Source: Prolixibacteraceae bacterium
GTDB lineage: Bacteria > Bacteroidota > Bacteroidia > Bacteroidales > Prolixibacteraceae
Assembly (NCBI GenBank): GCA_003457135.1
Contig: DMSQ01000082.1
Coordinates: 1-64,000, forward strand
Direction of reading: 5' to 3'
DNA: 64,000 nt
The notes under the pieces were generated by a model. That model did not search any database. It was given only the letters and a program-made list of their open reading frames with translations, and was not told the DNA's origin. A program made the translations under genes and the position numbers. Positions 57,344 to 64,000 of this stretch are shown here, one piece after another; the first letter of the stretch is position 1; every line of letters begins with the position of its first letter.

Positions 57344-58594
57344 ATGGAAAACACGAATAATCTACTCAAAAAGGTAAAAGGCATTTCCATCAGCGATTAT
57401 GCTTTCGATTTGCCTGAAACGAAAATTGCCAAATATCCGCTGGCCGGGCGCGACCAATCGAAACTGCTGGTTTGGAAGAATGGCAATATTCAGGATGCTC
57501 AGTTCCAAAACCTGCCTGAACACTTGCCCGCCAACAGCCTGCTGATTTTCAACAATACGAAGGTTATCCGCGCCAGATTGCACTTTCAGAAAGAAACCGG
57601 CGCTAAAATCGAAATCTTCTGTCTCGATCCGCATGAACCTGCCGATTACCAGATTGCTTTTCAGACTACAAAATCGTGCATCTGGAAATGTATGATCGGT
57701 AATCAGAAAAAATGGAAAGGTGAAATTTTGCGCAAAACCATCTGTATTGATAAAACCGAAATCGAGCTTTATACTGAGCAGGTTGATCCGAAAGTAAATA
57801 AAAACCTGATCCGGTTTAGCTGGGACAATCCTGAATTTGAATTTTCAAGGATCATCGAACAGGCCGGCACGCTGCCTATTCCACCTTATTTGAATCGTGA
57901 AACCGAGCAAAGCGATCTGGAAAGATATCAAACTGTATATTCTAAAATTAAAGGTTCGGTTGCCGCGCCCACCGCAGGATTGCATTTTACAGAGAAAATA
58001 TTCAATCACCTTCAGGATGAAGGGCACGAATTGGCTGAATTAACGCTGCATGTTGGCGCCGGAACGTTTCAACCTGTTAAAAGCGATAGGATTTCAGATC
58101 ACGAAATGCACGCTGAACATTTTTACATCAGCCGCGATTTCCTGAATCGGCTCATTCATCACTCCGGAAAGAAAATCGCTGTAGGAACCACTTCTGTCCG
58201 TACACTTGAAAGCCTTTATTGGCTTGGACTTCAGGCGCAAAAAAATCCGGAAATTAATATTGAAAATTTGAAAGTTTTACAGTGGGAGGCCTATCAGGAG
58301 AATGAGAATGAAAATGAATTTCATGTCAATGAAAGGTTACGGGCACTGCTAACTCTTTTAGACAAGCATCAGACCGATATTTTATCAGCTTCAACACAAA
58401 TCATCATTGCCCCGGGTTACCAGTTCAGGATAATTGATGGATTGATTACCAATTTCCATCAACCTCAGAGTACTCTGCTTTTATTGATTTCGGCTTATTT
58501 GGGCGACGATTGGAGAAGAATTTACGATCATGCGCTAGCTAACGATTATCGTTTTCTAAGCTATGGCGACAGTAATCTATATTTGAAGAACTAA
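57344..58594 (+). CDS. queA: S-adenosylmethionine:tRNA ribosyltransferase-isomerase
   Basis: The protein is 416 residues from the ATG at 57344; a longer frame from 57308 would contain the promoter. Landmarks are YDLPE-like ISDYAFDLPETKIAKYP at the N-terminus, LIFNNTKVIRARL, the SVAAPTAGLHFTEKI segment and NFHQPQSTLLLLISAYLG near the end. It builds epoxyqueuosine on tRNA from S-adenosylmethionine in queuosine synthesis. No other que gene is in the window. Confidence 0.95.
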   Translation: MENTNNLLKKVKGISISDYAFDLPETKIAKYPLAGRDQSKLLVWKNGNIQDAQFQNLPEHLPANSLLIFNNTKVIRARLHFQKETGAKIEIFCLDPHEPADYQIAFQTTKSCIWKCMIGNQKKWKGEILRKTICIDKTEIELYTEQVDPKVNKNLIRFSWDNPEFEFSRIIEQAGTLPIPPYLNRETEQSDLERYQTVYSKIKGSVAAPTAGLHFTEKIFNHLQDEGHELAELTLHVGAGTFQPVKSDRISDHEMHAEHFYISRDFLNRLIHHSGKKIAVGTTSVRTLESLYWLGLQAQKNPEINIENLKVLQWEAYQENENENEFHVNERLRALLTLLDKHQTDILSASTQIIIAPGYQFRIIDGLITNFHQPQSTLLLLISAYLGDDWRRIYDHALANDYRFLSYGDSNLYLKN

Positions 58595-58597
58595 AAT

Positions 58598-58640
58598 GGT
58601 TATATACTTTTCAAAACCTGAAAAATATATAACCACTTTT
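58598..58640. terminator. Bidirectional terminator between queA and pit
   Basis: GGTTATATA (58598-58606) and TATATAACC (58626-58634) form a perfect 9 bp stem with TTTTC/GAAAA pairing inside, and T runs on both sides. It serves convergent genes. Confidence 0.75.
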
Positions 58641-58659
58641 ATAATTGTAAAGAATCCGC

Positions 58660-59703
58660 TTACACAAAATTCAAAAATTCAAAAATCTTATATATTCCCG
58701 CCGCCAAAAGCATTGAAACAGGAATAGTCAGAATCCAAGCCCATAGTAAATTCACTGTAACCCCCCATCTTACAGCCGAAACTCGTTTGGTTAATCCGAC
58801 TCCCATAATTGCACCGGTTATAGTGTGGGTTGTACTGACAGGAATTCCGAGAGCTTCAGTCCCAAACAGCATCATTGCCCCAGCCCCCTCGGCTGCAACA
58901 CCTTCAAAAGGAGTTAGTTTGGTTATTTTACTACCCATGGTTTTAACAATTCTCCACCCTCCCATCAAAGTACCTAAGGCAATTGCTGTATGGCAACCTA
59001 TGACAATCCAAAATGGAATTGTATCTATTTTGCCAGCCTCTGTAAAGGTTATATTTGCCCAATGAGGTATTTGAGCAGGATCTACGGAATGAAAAAAGAC
59101 GAGAATGGTAGCTGTAATAATACCCATTACTTTCTGGGCATCATTTCCTCCGTGGCCCAAACTAAACATGGCGGATGAAAGCAACTGCCCTAGTTTAAAC
59201 CATTTTTTTAGTCTGGATGGGTTAAAACTCTTAAATATCCACAAAAGTGCAACAGATAATAAATAGGAAAGCAACATTCCAATCATAGGAGCAAGAAAGA
59301 TAAATGCCGCAATTTTTAGTATTTTTCCTGAATGGACAACCTCCCAACCGCCGAAGGCAATTGCTGCGCCGGCAAAACCGCCAACCAGGGTATGCGACGA
59401 ACTTGACGGAATTCCTAAATACCATGTTAATAAATTCCAGATGATAGCGGCTATAAGACCAGCTAAAATAACTTGCAAAGTAATTGAGTCAGTGTTTACT
59501 GTTTTTGCAATGGTATCAACAATGTGAAGTTTAAACACTAAAAAGGCAACCAGATTAAAAAATGCTGCCCATATTACCGCCTGAATTGGTGTCAGAACTT
59601 TGGTTGAAACAACCGTTGCTATTGAATTTGCTGCATCATGAAAACCATTGATGAAATCAAAAACCAGTGCAAGAATAATTATAACGATTAACAGTGTGAA
59701 CAT
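58660..59703 (-). CDS. Inorganic phosphate transporter (Pit family)
   Basis: This 347-residue integral membrane protein has about ten segments. The twin signatures GFHDAANSIATVVSTK near the start and GHGGNDAQKVMG in the middle are those of the PiT family, as is PVSTTHTITGAIMG. It imports phosphate with a cation or proton. It is 45 bases downstream of the DUF47 gene, the usual partner. Confidence 0.95.
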   Translation of the reverse strand: MFTLLIVIIILALVFDFINGFHDAANSIATVVSTKVLTPIQAVIWAAFFNLVAFLVFKLHIVDTIAKTVNTDSITLQVILAGLIAAIIWNLLTWYLGIPSSSSHTLVGGFAGAAIAFGGWEVVHSGKILKIAAFIFLAPMIGMLLSYLLSVALLWIFKSFNPSRLKKWFKLGQLLSSAMFSLGHGGNDAQKVMGIITATILVFFHSVDPAQIPHWANITFTEAGKIDTIPFWIVIGCHTAIALGTLMGGWRIVKTMGSKITKLTPFEGVAAEGAGAMMLFGTEALGIPVSTTHTITGAIMGVGLTKRVSAVRWGVTVNLLWAWILTIPVSMLLAAGIYKIFEFLNFV

Positions 59704-59748
59704 AGCCTGAAATAAAAAGAGTTAACAAAATTATAAACTGATTCTGAA

Positions 59749-60396
59749 TCAAGCGTATTTCACTAAAATAGTTTTTACCACATCTGAAATGTCTTCATTC
59801 TTATTGGCAATTTTTTCAATATTCTGAAGTATTTCCTTTTGTTTGATCAGTTCGATAGGGTCTTTTTCGTTTTCGAAAAGGCTTGAAATAGCCATTCGAT
59901 AAAATTCATCAACCCGGCTTTCTAATTTATTCAGTTCTTTACATGCTTTCATCACCTGCTGATAATTTTTGAAATCATGTAGGCCACCTACAGCAATTTT
60001 AATTTGCAATGATCCTTTGTGGATCAAAGATACCATCTCTTTCATATAGGTGCTGAAGTTGGTGCAACGGTACAATTCAACTTTACCTGAAAGGCTGTGA
60101 ATTAAATCCACTACATCGTCAATCTTTGAAGTTAATTCGCTGATATCTTCCCGGTCAAATGGGGTAATAAACGTATGGTTCAACGCATCAAAAATCTGAT
60201 TGGTGAAATCATCGCCCTTTTTCTCGAGTGCTTTGATGGTCACTCCGATTGCCCTGCGCTCCTCCAACTCCGAAGAATTAATTAGTTTTTCGAGTGCTGC
60301 TGAAGCTTCAATAGCATTCTCTGCAGCCTGATTAAACATGGCGTAAAATTTTGTCTCTTTCGGAATAAAAAACTTAAGTAAACCTGAAAAATTCAT
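59749..60396 (-). CDS. DUF47/PhoU-like protein, partner of Pit
   Basis: This 215-residue helical protein begins MNFSGLLKFFIPKETKF and has the PhoU-like EKKGDDFTNQIFDALNHTFITPFDREDI segment. It lies just upstream of the pit gene. DUF47 proteins modulate Pit transporters and phosphate balance. No pho-box could be called. Confidence 0.93.
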   Translation of the reverse strand: MNFSGLLKFFIPKETKFYAMFNQAAENAIEASAALEKLINSSELEERRAIGVTIKALEKKGDDFTNQIFDALNHTFITPFDREDISELTSKIDDVVDLIHSLSGKVELYRCTNFSTYMKEMVSLIHKGSLQIKIAVGGLHDFKNYQQVMKACKELNKLESRVDEFYRMAISSLFENEKDPIELIKQKEILQNIEKIANKNEDISDVVKTILVKYA

Positions 60397-60726
60397 ATCA
60401 GTTGTTTTAATGAAAAATCATTCTCTAAATCAGAACGCAAAGATGCAAATAAGAATTATTTCAGAAGAACGTTCTTATATTAAAATGTAGTTTTGACAAT
60501 AATATTTAATCGTTTTGTAATAATTGCTTTTAGAAAAACCCAAATCAACAATATCAAATCACATTTTACGCATTTCGTGCAATGAAATTTTGATGACAAA
60601 TATCAATCAACCTATACCTCAACAATCATCCAGAATTATTACATTTGCCGCTCAATAAAACCTTCAAACTGTACGTTATTCAGGTGAAGTTTTTATCATC
60701 AAGTATTTACCTAAAATTGACAGACT
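60397..60726. other. Divergent intergenic region
   Basis: About 330 bases without a gene. TACATTTG at 60640-60647 is a possible plus-strand -7 element. On the minus strand CATCTTTG near 60440 is one base off the consensus and may serve the DUF47-pit unit. I see no repeat or hairpin of note. Confidence 0.4.
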
Positions 60727-61083
60727 GTGTTTTTTCTCGGACTCTTATCAACACCATTGCCCTATTTGCTTCTGGCCGCCTTTTATTTTTTCGGCTTCGC
60801 AATGGGTATGTTCAATAATAGCAACGGAGATGAAGCTGTGGAAAATGTTTCGGCAGTAACCATTCCTGTTGAAGCCAAACAAAAAACAGTTGAACAGGCT
60901 ACTTTTTACTTTCAGGTAAACACGACACAAATACAAAGTAAGTCCGATGTTTTAGTAACCAGAAATAATTCTGCTACTTATTTTCCAGATTTCCGAACAG
61001 CCCTCTTTCAGGTCAGGGACATCGAAGTTCCCGATTTTAAAACCAGCGGCTTCCGGTTTTCACGCCCTCCTCCATCGGTTTAA
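60727..61083 (+). CDS. Small membrane-anchored hypothetical protein (GTG start)
   Basis: The 118-residue protein starts at GTG: the frame is closed by TGA just upstream, and a later ATG would lose the membrane segment. Residues 1-28 form one hydrophobic segment (FFLGLLSTPLPYLLLAAFYF and on). The rest is polar and ends PPPSV. I do not recognise the family. It lies about 130 bases upstream of hemA on the same strand. Confidence 0.55.
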   Translation: MFFLGLLSTPLPYLLLAAFYFFGFAMGMFNNSNGDEAVENVSAVTIPVEAKQKTVEQATFYFQVNTTQIQSKSDVLVTRNNSATYFPDFRTALFQVRDIEVPDFKTSGFRFSRPPPSV

Positions 61084-61210
61084 TCCATCAAAAGTTTGCA
61101 CGCTTTTCATTTTTAGCGGTCAGTAAATTTATTGTCCTGACGCCAACTAAAATAACAACTTTTATTGTGCATAATTGTTTTGGGTTAGCAATCCTGATAA
61201 AGATACATTT

Positions 61211-62464
61211 ATGATTGGGGTGATAGGAATAAGCTATAAAACAGCGCCATTGGAAATTCGTGAACAATTTTCGTTTTCAAAAGATGAAATTGTACCATTT
61301 TCTGAACTGCTTCAACAGGAAACAGAAATTAACGATTTGGTGCTTCTTTCAACATGTAACCGAACTGAGATTTATTTTTCACAGCACAAACATGACAATC
61401 AGACCGCGTTTGAACTCATTTACGAAATGATAAAAAAATTCAAGGGTGTCAACGATCACTGCTGGCATTACTTTTATCATCGGTCAAACATTGGAGCAGT
61501 GCGTCATTTATTCGAAGTCAGTTCAGGTCTGGATTCTCAGATTATTGGCGAAGACCAGATTATCGGCCAGGTAAAAGAAGCCTACATAACCTGTACAGAA
61601 CTGGCGCTTACCGATGCCGTTCTGATGCGACTTTTCCAGAAATCTTTCGAAGCCGGGAAACGTGTGCGTACCGAAACAGGGATCAAACTGGGAATCACTT
61701 CGGTAAGCAGCGCTGCCGTTGAAATGTGTTCAAGTCTCCTCAACGGACTGACCGACAAATCGGTATTAATTATCGGCGCAGGCGAAACCGGAATCCTGGC
61801 TCTTCAAAACATAGTTAAAAAAGGAGTAAAAAGTATCGCTGTTTCCAACCGCACCTTAGAAACCGCTGAAAAAACAGCCGCTAAATTTAATGGTATGGCT
61901 ATCCCGTTCGATTCGGTTGGAAAATACCTTCACGGATTTGACATTGTAATGATAGCAACCGCCTCTCCGGAACCAGTCATTACCGCTGAAATGGTCAAAA
62001 TGAATCAAAAGATCAGGCCAGAACACAAACAGGTATATATTGACTTATCAGTTCCGCGAAACATTGAAAGCGAAGTAGGAGAATTAGAGAATATTAATTT
62101 ACTGAGCGTGGATGACCTTCAGGAAATCGTGTTGCAAACCACCGAGAAAAAGAAGGAAAGTGCAGAAAAGGCTCATGTCATACTCGATCAAGTTGTTTCT
62201 GATTTTTCAGAATGGCTGGCCAGTCGTTCACTTCGCCCGGCTATCAATACCATTTCGGCAAATCTGCAGGCCATCAATCAGGAAGAACTTTCGACTTACC
62301 GGAAAGTAAATACTCCTGAAATGCAGGAAATTGTTGATGGTTACGCCAATCACCTCACGCAGCGTTACACCCGTTTACTGATTAAAAACCTGAAAGGAAT
62401 GACCGATAACGGGAAGAATATTGATTCGCTAAAAATCATTAATGATTTATTTAAATTTGTCTAA
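61211..62464 (+). CDS. hemA: Glutamyl-tRNA reductase
   Basis: The protein is 417 residues from the ATG at 61211 (MIGVIGISYKTAPLE); the longer frame begins with TTG. The catalytic Cys49 lies in STCNRTEIY. An IGEDQIIGQVKEA segment and the NADPH-binding LIIGAGETG motif follow, then a C-terminal dimerisation helix region. It commits glutamyl-tRNA to heme synthesis by the C5 route. It begins the hemA-hemC-hemD unit. Confidence 0.96.
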   Translation: MIGVIGISYKTAPLEIREQFSFSKDEIVPFSELLQQETEINDLVLLSTCNRTEIYFSQHKHDNQTAFELIYEMIKKFKGVNDHCWHYFYHRSNIGAVRHLFEVSSGLDSQIIGEDQIIGQVKEAYITCTELALTDAVLMRLFQKSFEAGKRVRTETGIKLGITSVSSAAVEMCSSLLNGLTDKSVLIIGAGETGILALQNIVKKGVKSIAVSNRTLETAEKTAAKFNGMAIPFDSVGKYLHGFDIVMIATASPEPVITAEMVKMNQKIRPEHKQVYIDLSVPRNIESEVGELENINLLSVDDLQEIVLQTTEKKKESAEKAHVILDQVVSDFSEWLASRSLRPAINTISANLQAINQEELSTYRKVNTPEMQEIVDGYANHLTQRYTRLLIKNLKGMTDNGKNIDSLKIINDLFKFV

Positions 62465-62509
62465 AATTATTTCGCTGCAAACTTATTGGTTTGCTCTTGA
62501 CCGATCAGA

Positions 62510-63448
62510 ATGAGAAAAACTATACGCATAGGCACACGTGGAAGCCAACTCGCACTTTATCAGGCAAAAAAGGTGAAAGCTACCCTCGAAAGCATCTTTC
62601 CACAGCTTCAGGTTGACCTGAAAATAATTAAAACAAAAGGAGATAAAATTCTGGATGTCGCACTCTCAAAAATCGGCGACAAAGGTTTATTTACCAAAGA
62701 AATTGAGAATGAGTTGCTCGATGGTTCGGTTGATATAGCCGTTCATAGTCTTAAAGACTTACCCACCAAGCTTCCGGAAGGATTAAAGTTAGGAGCAGTA
62801 TTGGAACGTGGCGAATTTCGTGATGCGTTTGTTAGTAAAAATGGCAAAAGACTTTCGGAACTTGGTGCCGGCGATGTGGTGGCAACCTCCAGTTTGCGAC
62901 GTATTGCCGGCCTCCTGAAAGTTAATGATCAGATCATAATTAAAGATATTCGTGGAAATGTAAATTCACGTCTTCAAAAAATGGAAGATGGATATTGCGA
63001 TGCCATGATTATGGCTGCCGCGGGTTTACAACGACTTGGCCTCGAAAAATACATCACCGAAATCATCGATCCTGAAGTAATTTTACCCGCTGTTAGTCAG
63101 GGTGCAATTGCCATTGAAACACGGATTGGCGATTTGGAAATTGAAGAACTGATGTCTGAAATCAACCATCAGGAAACATGGGATTCCATTGTTGCTGAAA
63201 GGGCATTTCTGGCTGAACTCCAGGGAGGCTGCCAGGTTCCTCTCGGTTGTTATTCGAGCATCGAAAACGGAGAGCTGACTCTTCACGGTTTTGTTGCCTC
63301 AATTGATGGAAAACAATTCATTCGCGAAATCATTTCAGGAGAATTAACCCAGGGCGCAAGTCTTGGCATCGCACTTGCCGGCAAAATGCTTGAAAAAGGA
63401 GCTCTCGAGATTTTGAATAAAATCAAATCAACCAATACTACTCTCTAA
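62510..63448 (+). CDS. hemC: Hydroxymethylbilane synthase
   Basis: The 312-residue enzyme begins KTIRIGTRGSQLALYQA. Asp83 (SLKDLPT) is the catalytic acid, and Cys241 (QGGCQVPLG) carries the dipyrromethane cofactor. It joins four porphobilinogen units. It follows hemA by 45 bases and precedes hemD by 5. Confidence 0.97.
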   Translation: MRKTIRIGTRGSQLALYQAKKVKATLESIFPQLQVDLKIIKTKGDKILDVALSKIGDKGLFTKEIENELLDGSVDIAVHSLKDLPTKLPEGLKLGAVLERGEFRDAFVSKNGKRLSELGAGDVVATSSLRRIAGLLKVNDQIIIKDIRGNVNSRLQKMEDGYCDAMIMAAAGLQRLGLEKYITEIIDPEVILPAVSQGAIAIETRIGDLEIEELMSEINHQETWDSIVAERAFLAELQGGCQVPLGCYSSIENGELTLHGFVASIDGKQFIREIISGELTQGASLGIALAGKMLEKGALEILNKIKSTNTTL

Positions 63449-63453
63449 ATCAC

Positions 63454-64000
63454 ATGGGCAAACTACTGGAAAACAGGGTATTTATCTCGACACGACCGCT
63501 TGGTCAGTCCGCTGAACTTGAAAGCCTTTTGATGGAAGAATCGGCTACCTTGATTTCAATGCCCACCATCGAGGTAAAGCCATTGCCTTTGGATGAGTTT
63601 TCGTGGCTGCAAATGCGTAACCTCGATTCGTTCAACTGGATCGTATTTACAAGCCCGAATGGATTGAAGTTTTTCTTTGCCAGTTTGTTCGAACTTCAGA
63701 ATAATTACGGACTTCCGGAGCATCTGAAAATTGCCGTTGTAGGAAAAAAAACTGCTGCTCATCTGGAATGTTACGGCACTTCTGCTTCCTTTATTAATCT
63801 GGGAAATACAGCCGAAGATTTTGTTGCTGACTTCTATCACCGGGTTAATCCGGGCGATCGGGTACTTTTTCCCATTGGAAATCTGGCCCGGACGGTTATC
63901 GAAGACAAAATTTCAAAAAAAGCCATTTGCACCCGGATTTTATTTTACGAAACGCTGCTTCCTGAAACAGTTGACGGTAATATTCTGCAACTTATTACGG
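63454..64000 (+). CDS. hemD: Uroporphyrinogen-III synthase, truncated by the window end
   Basis: The first 182 codons from the ATG at 63454 are present; the gene runs past the edge. It reads VFISTRPLGQSAELESL, then FNWIVFTSPNGLKFFF, and VAVVGKKTA-like KIAVVGKKTAAHLE. This is the HemD fold, which closes the tetrapyrrole ring. Position after hemC supports the call. Confidence 0.9.
   Translation, partial: MGKLLENRVFISTRPLGQSAELESLLMEESATLISMPTIEVKPLPLDEFSWLQMRNLDSFNWIVFTSPNGLKFFFASLFELQNNYGLPEHLKIAVVGKKTAAHLECYGTSASFINLGNTAEDFVADFYHRVNPGDRVLFPIGNLARTVIEDKISKKAICTRILFYETLLPETVDGNILQLIT

Noticed and set aside
1..64000. tRNA or rRNA genes
   Set aside because: I looked for the conserved TPsiC-like and acceptor-stem patterns in the gaps and saw none; a covariance search would settle it.

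Overview
The window looks like a chromosomal segment from a member of the Bacteroidota, probably an environmental, respiring member of the Bacteroidales/Marinilabiliales type (the order is inference). Reasons: a complete alternative complex III operon, a PorQ-type secretion protein, BlaI/M56 peptidase genes fused to TonB domains, a DUF5686 outer-membrane protein, zinc-free ribosomal protein L31, moderately AT-rich DNA, few Shine-Dalgarno sequences, and several promoters matching the Bacteroidota form TTG-N19/20-TAnnTTTG. It is mostly housekeeping DNA. No transposase, integrase, phage gene, CRISPR array or tRNA was found.

Layout. 0-5.3 kb (minus strand): a sulfatase-maturase-type radical SAM enzyme, small proteins, an S9 peptidase, a MORN-like protein and an M28 peptidase. 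5.3-13.7 kb: actABCDEF (alternative complex III), with no cytochrome oxidase next to it. 14.1-15.7 kb: two LytTR response regulators, the first with Glu at the phosphorylation site. 15.7-21.1 kb: Lon, rpmE2 and a tandem pair of GNAT-like genes. 21.4-24.8 kb: a blaI-M56/TonB-TPR operon behind three evenly spaced operator-like sites. 24.8-31.4 kb: a BI-1 membrane protein, an AlkD-like protein, a flippase, an M16 peptidase pair and a nitronate monooxygenase/FabK-like enzyme. 31.6-41.5 kb: a small exported protein, cdaA and folP, DUF1599, a DoxX/thioredoxin-like protein, PorQ, YitT, a patatin-barrel protein and ferrochelatase. 41.8-47.6 kb: DUF5686, a PAS protein overlapping an unusual GH16-like protein, and a C26 amidotransferase-like protein. 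47.8-56.0 kb: prfC, a DUF2179 protein, a second blaI-M56/TonB locus, three toxin-antitoxin modules and the RNase P RNA gene. 56.1-64.0 kb: an Smr protein, queA, pit and its DUF47 partner, a small membrane protein, then hemA, hemC and a truncated hemD.

How the genes fit together. The hem genes (hemA, hemC and hemD, plus hemH about 20 kb away) supply heme, which the ActA and ActE cytochromes of alternative complex III need. The two blaI-M56 loci look like envelope-sensing systems in which a membrane peptidase could relieve a repressor. folP and cdaA overlap and should be co-transcribed. Pit and DUF47 form a phosphate-transport pair.

The most unusual features are: an Xre-RES toxin-antitoxin cassette bracketed by a direct repeat made of the rnpB 3' end and its terminator; a GH16-like protein whose catalytic Glu and Asp have become Gln and Asn, with an N-terminal helical repeat region and translational overlap with a PAS protein; operator-like sites at exact 21 bp spacing; three plug-like repeats in one M56/TonB protein; and many intergenic tracts built from short repeated words, some folding into long hairpins.
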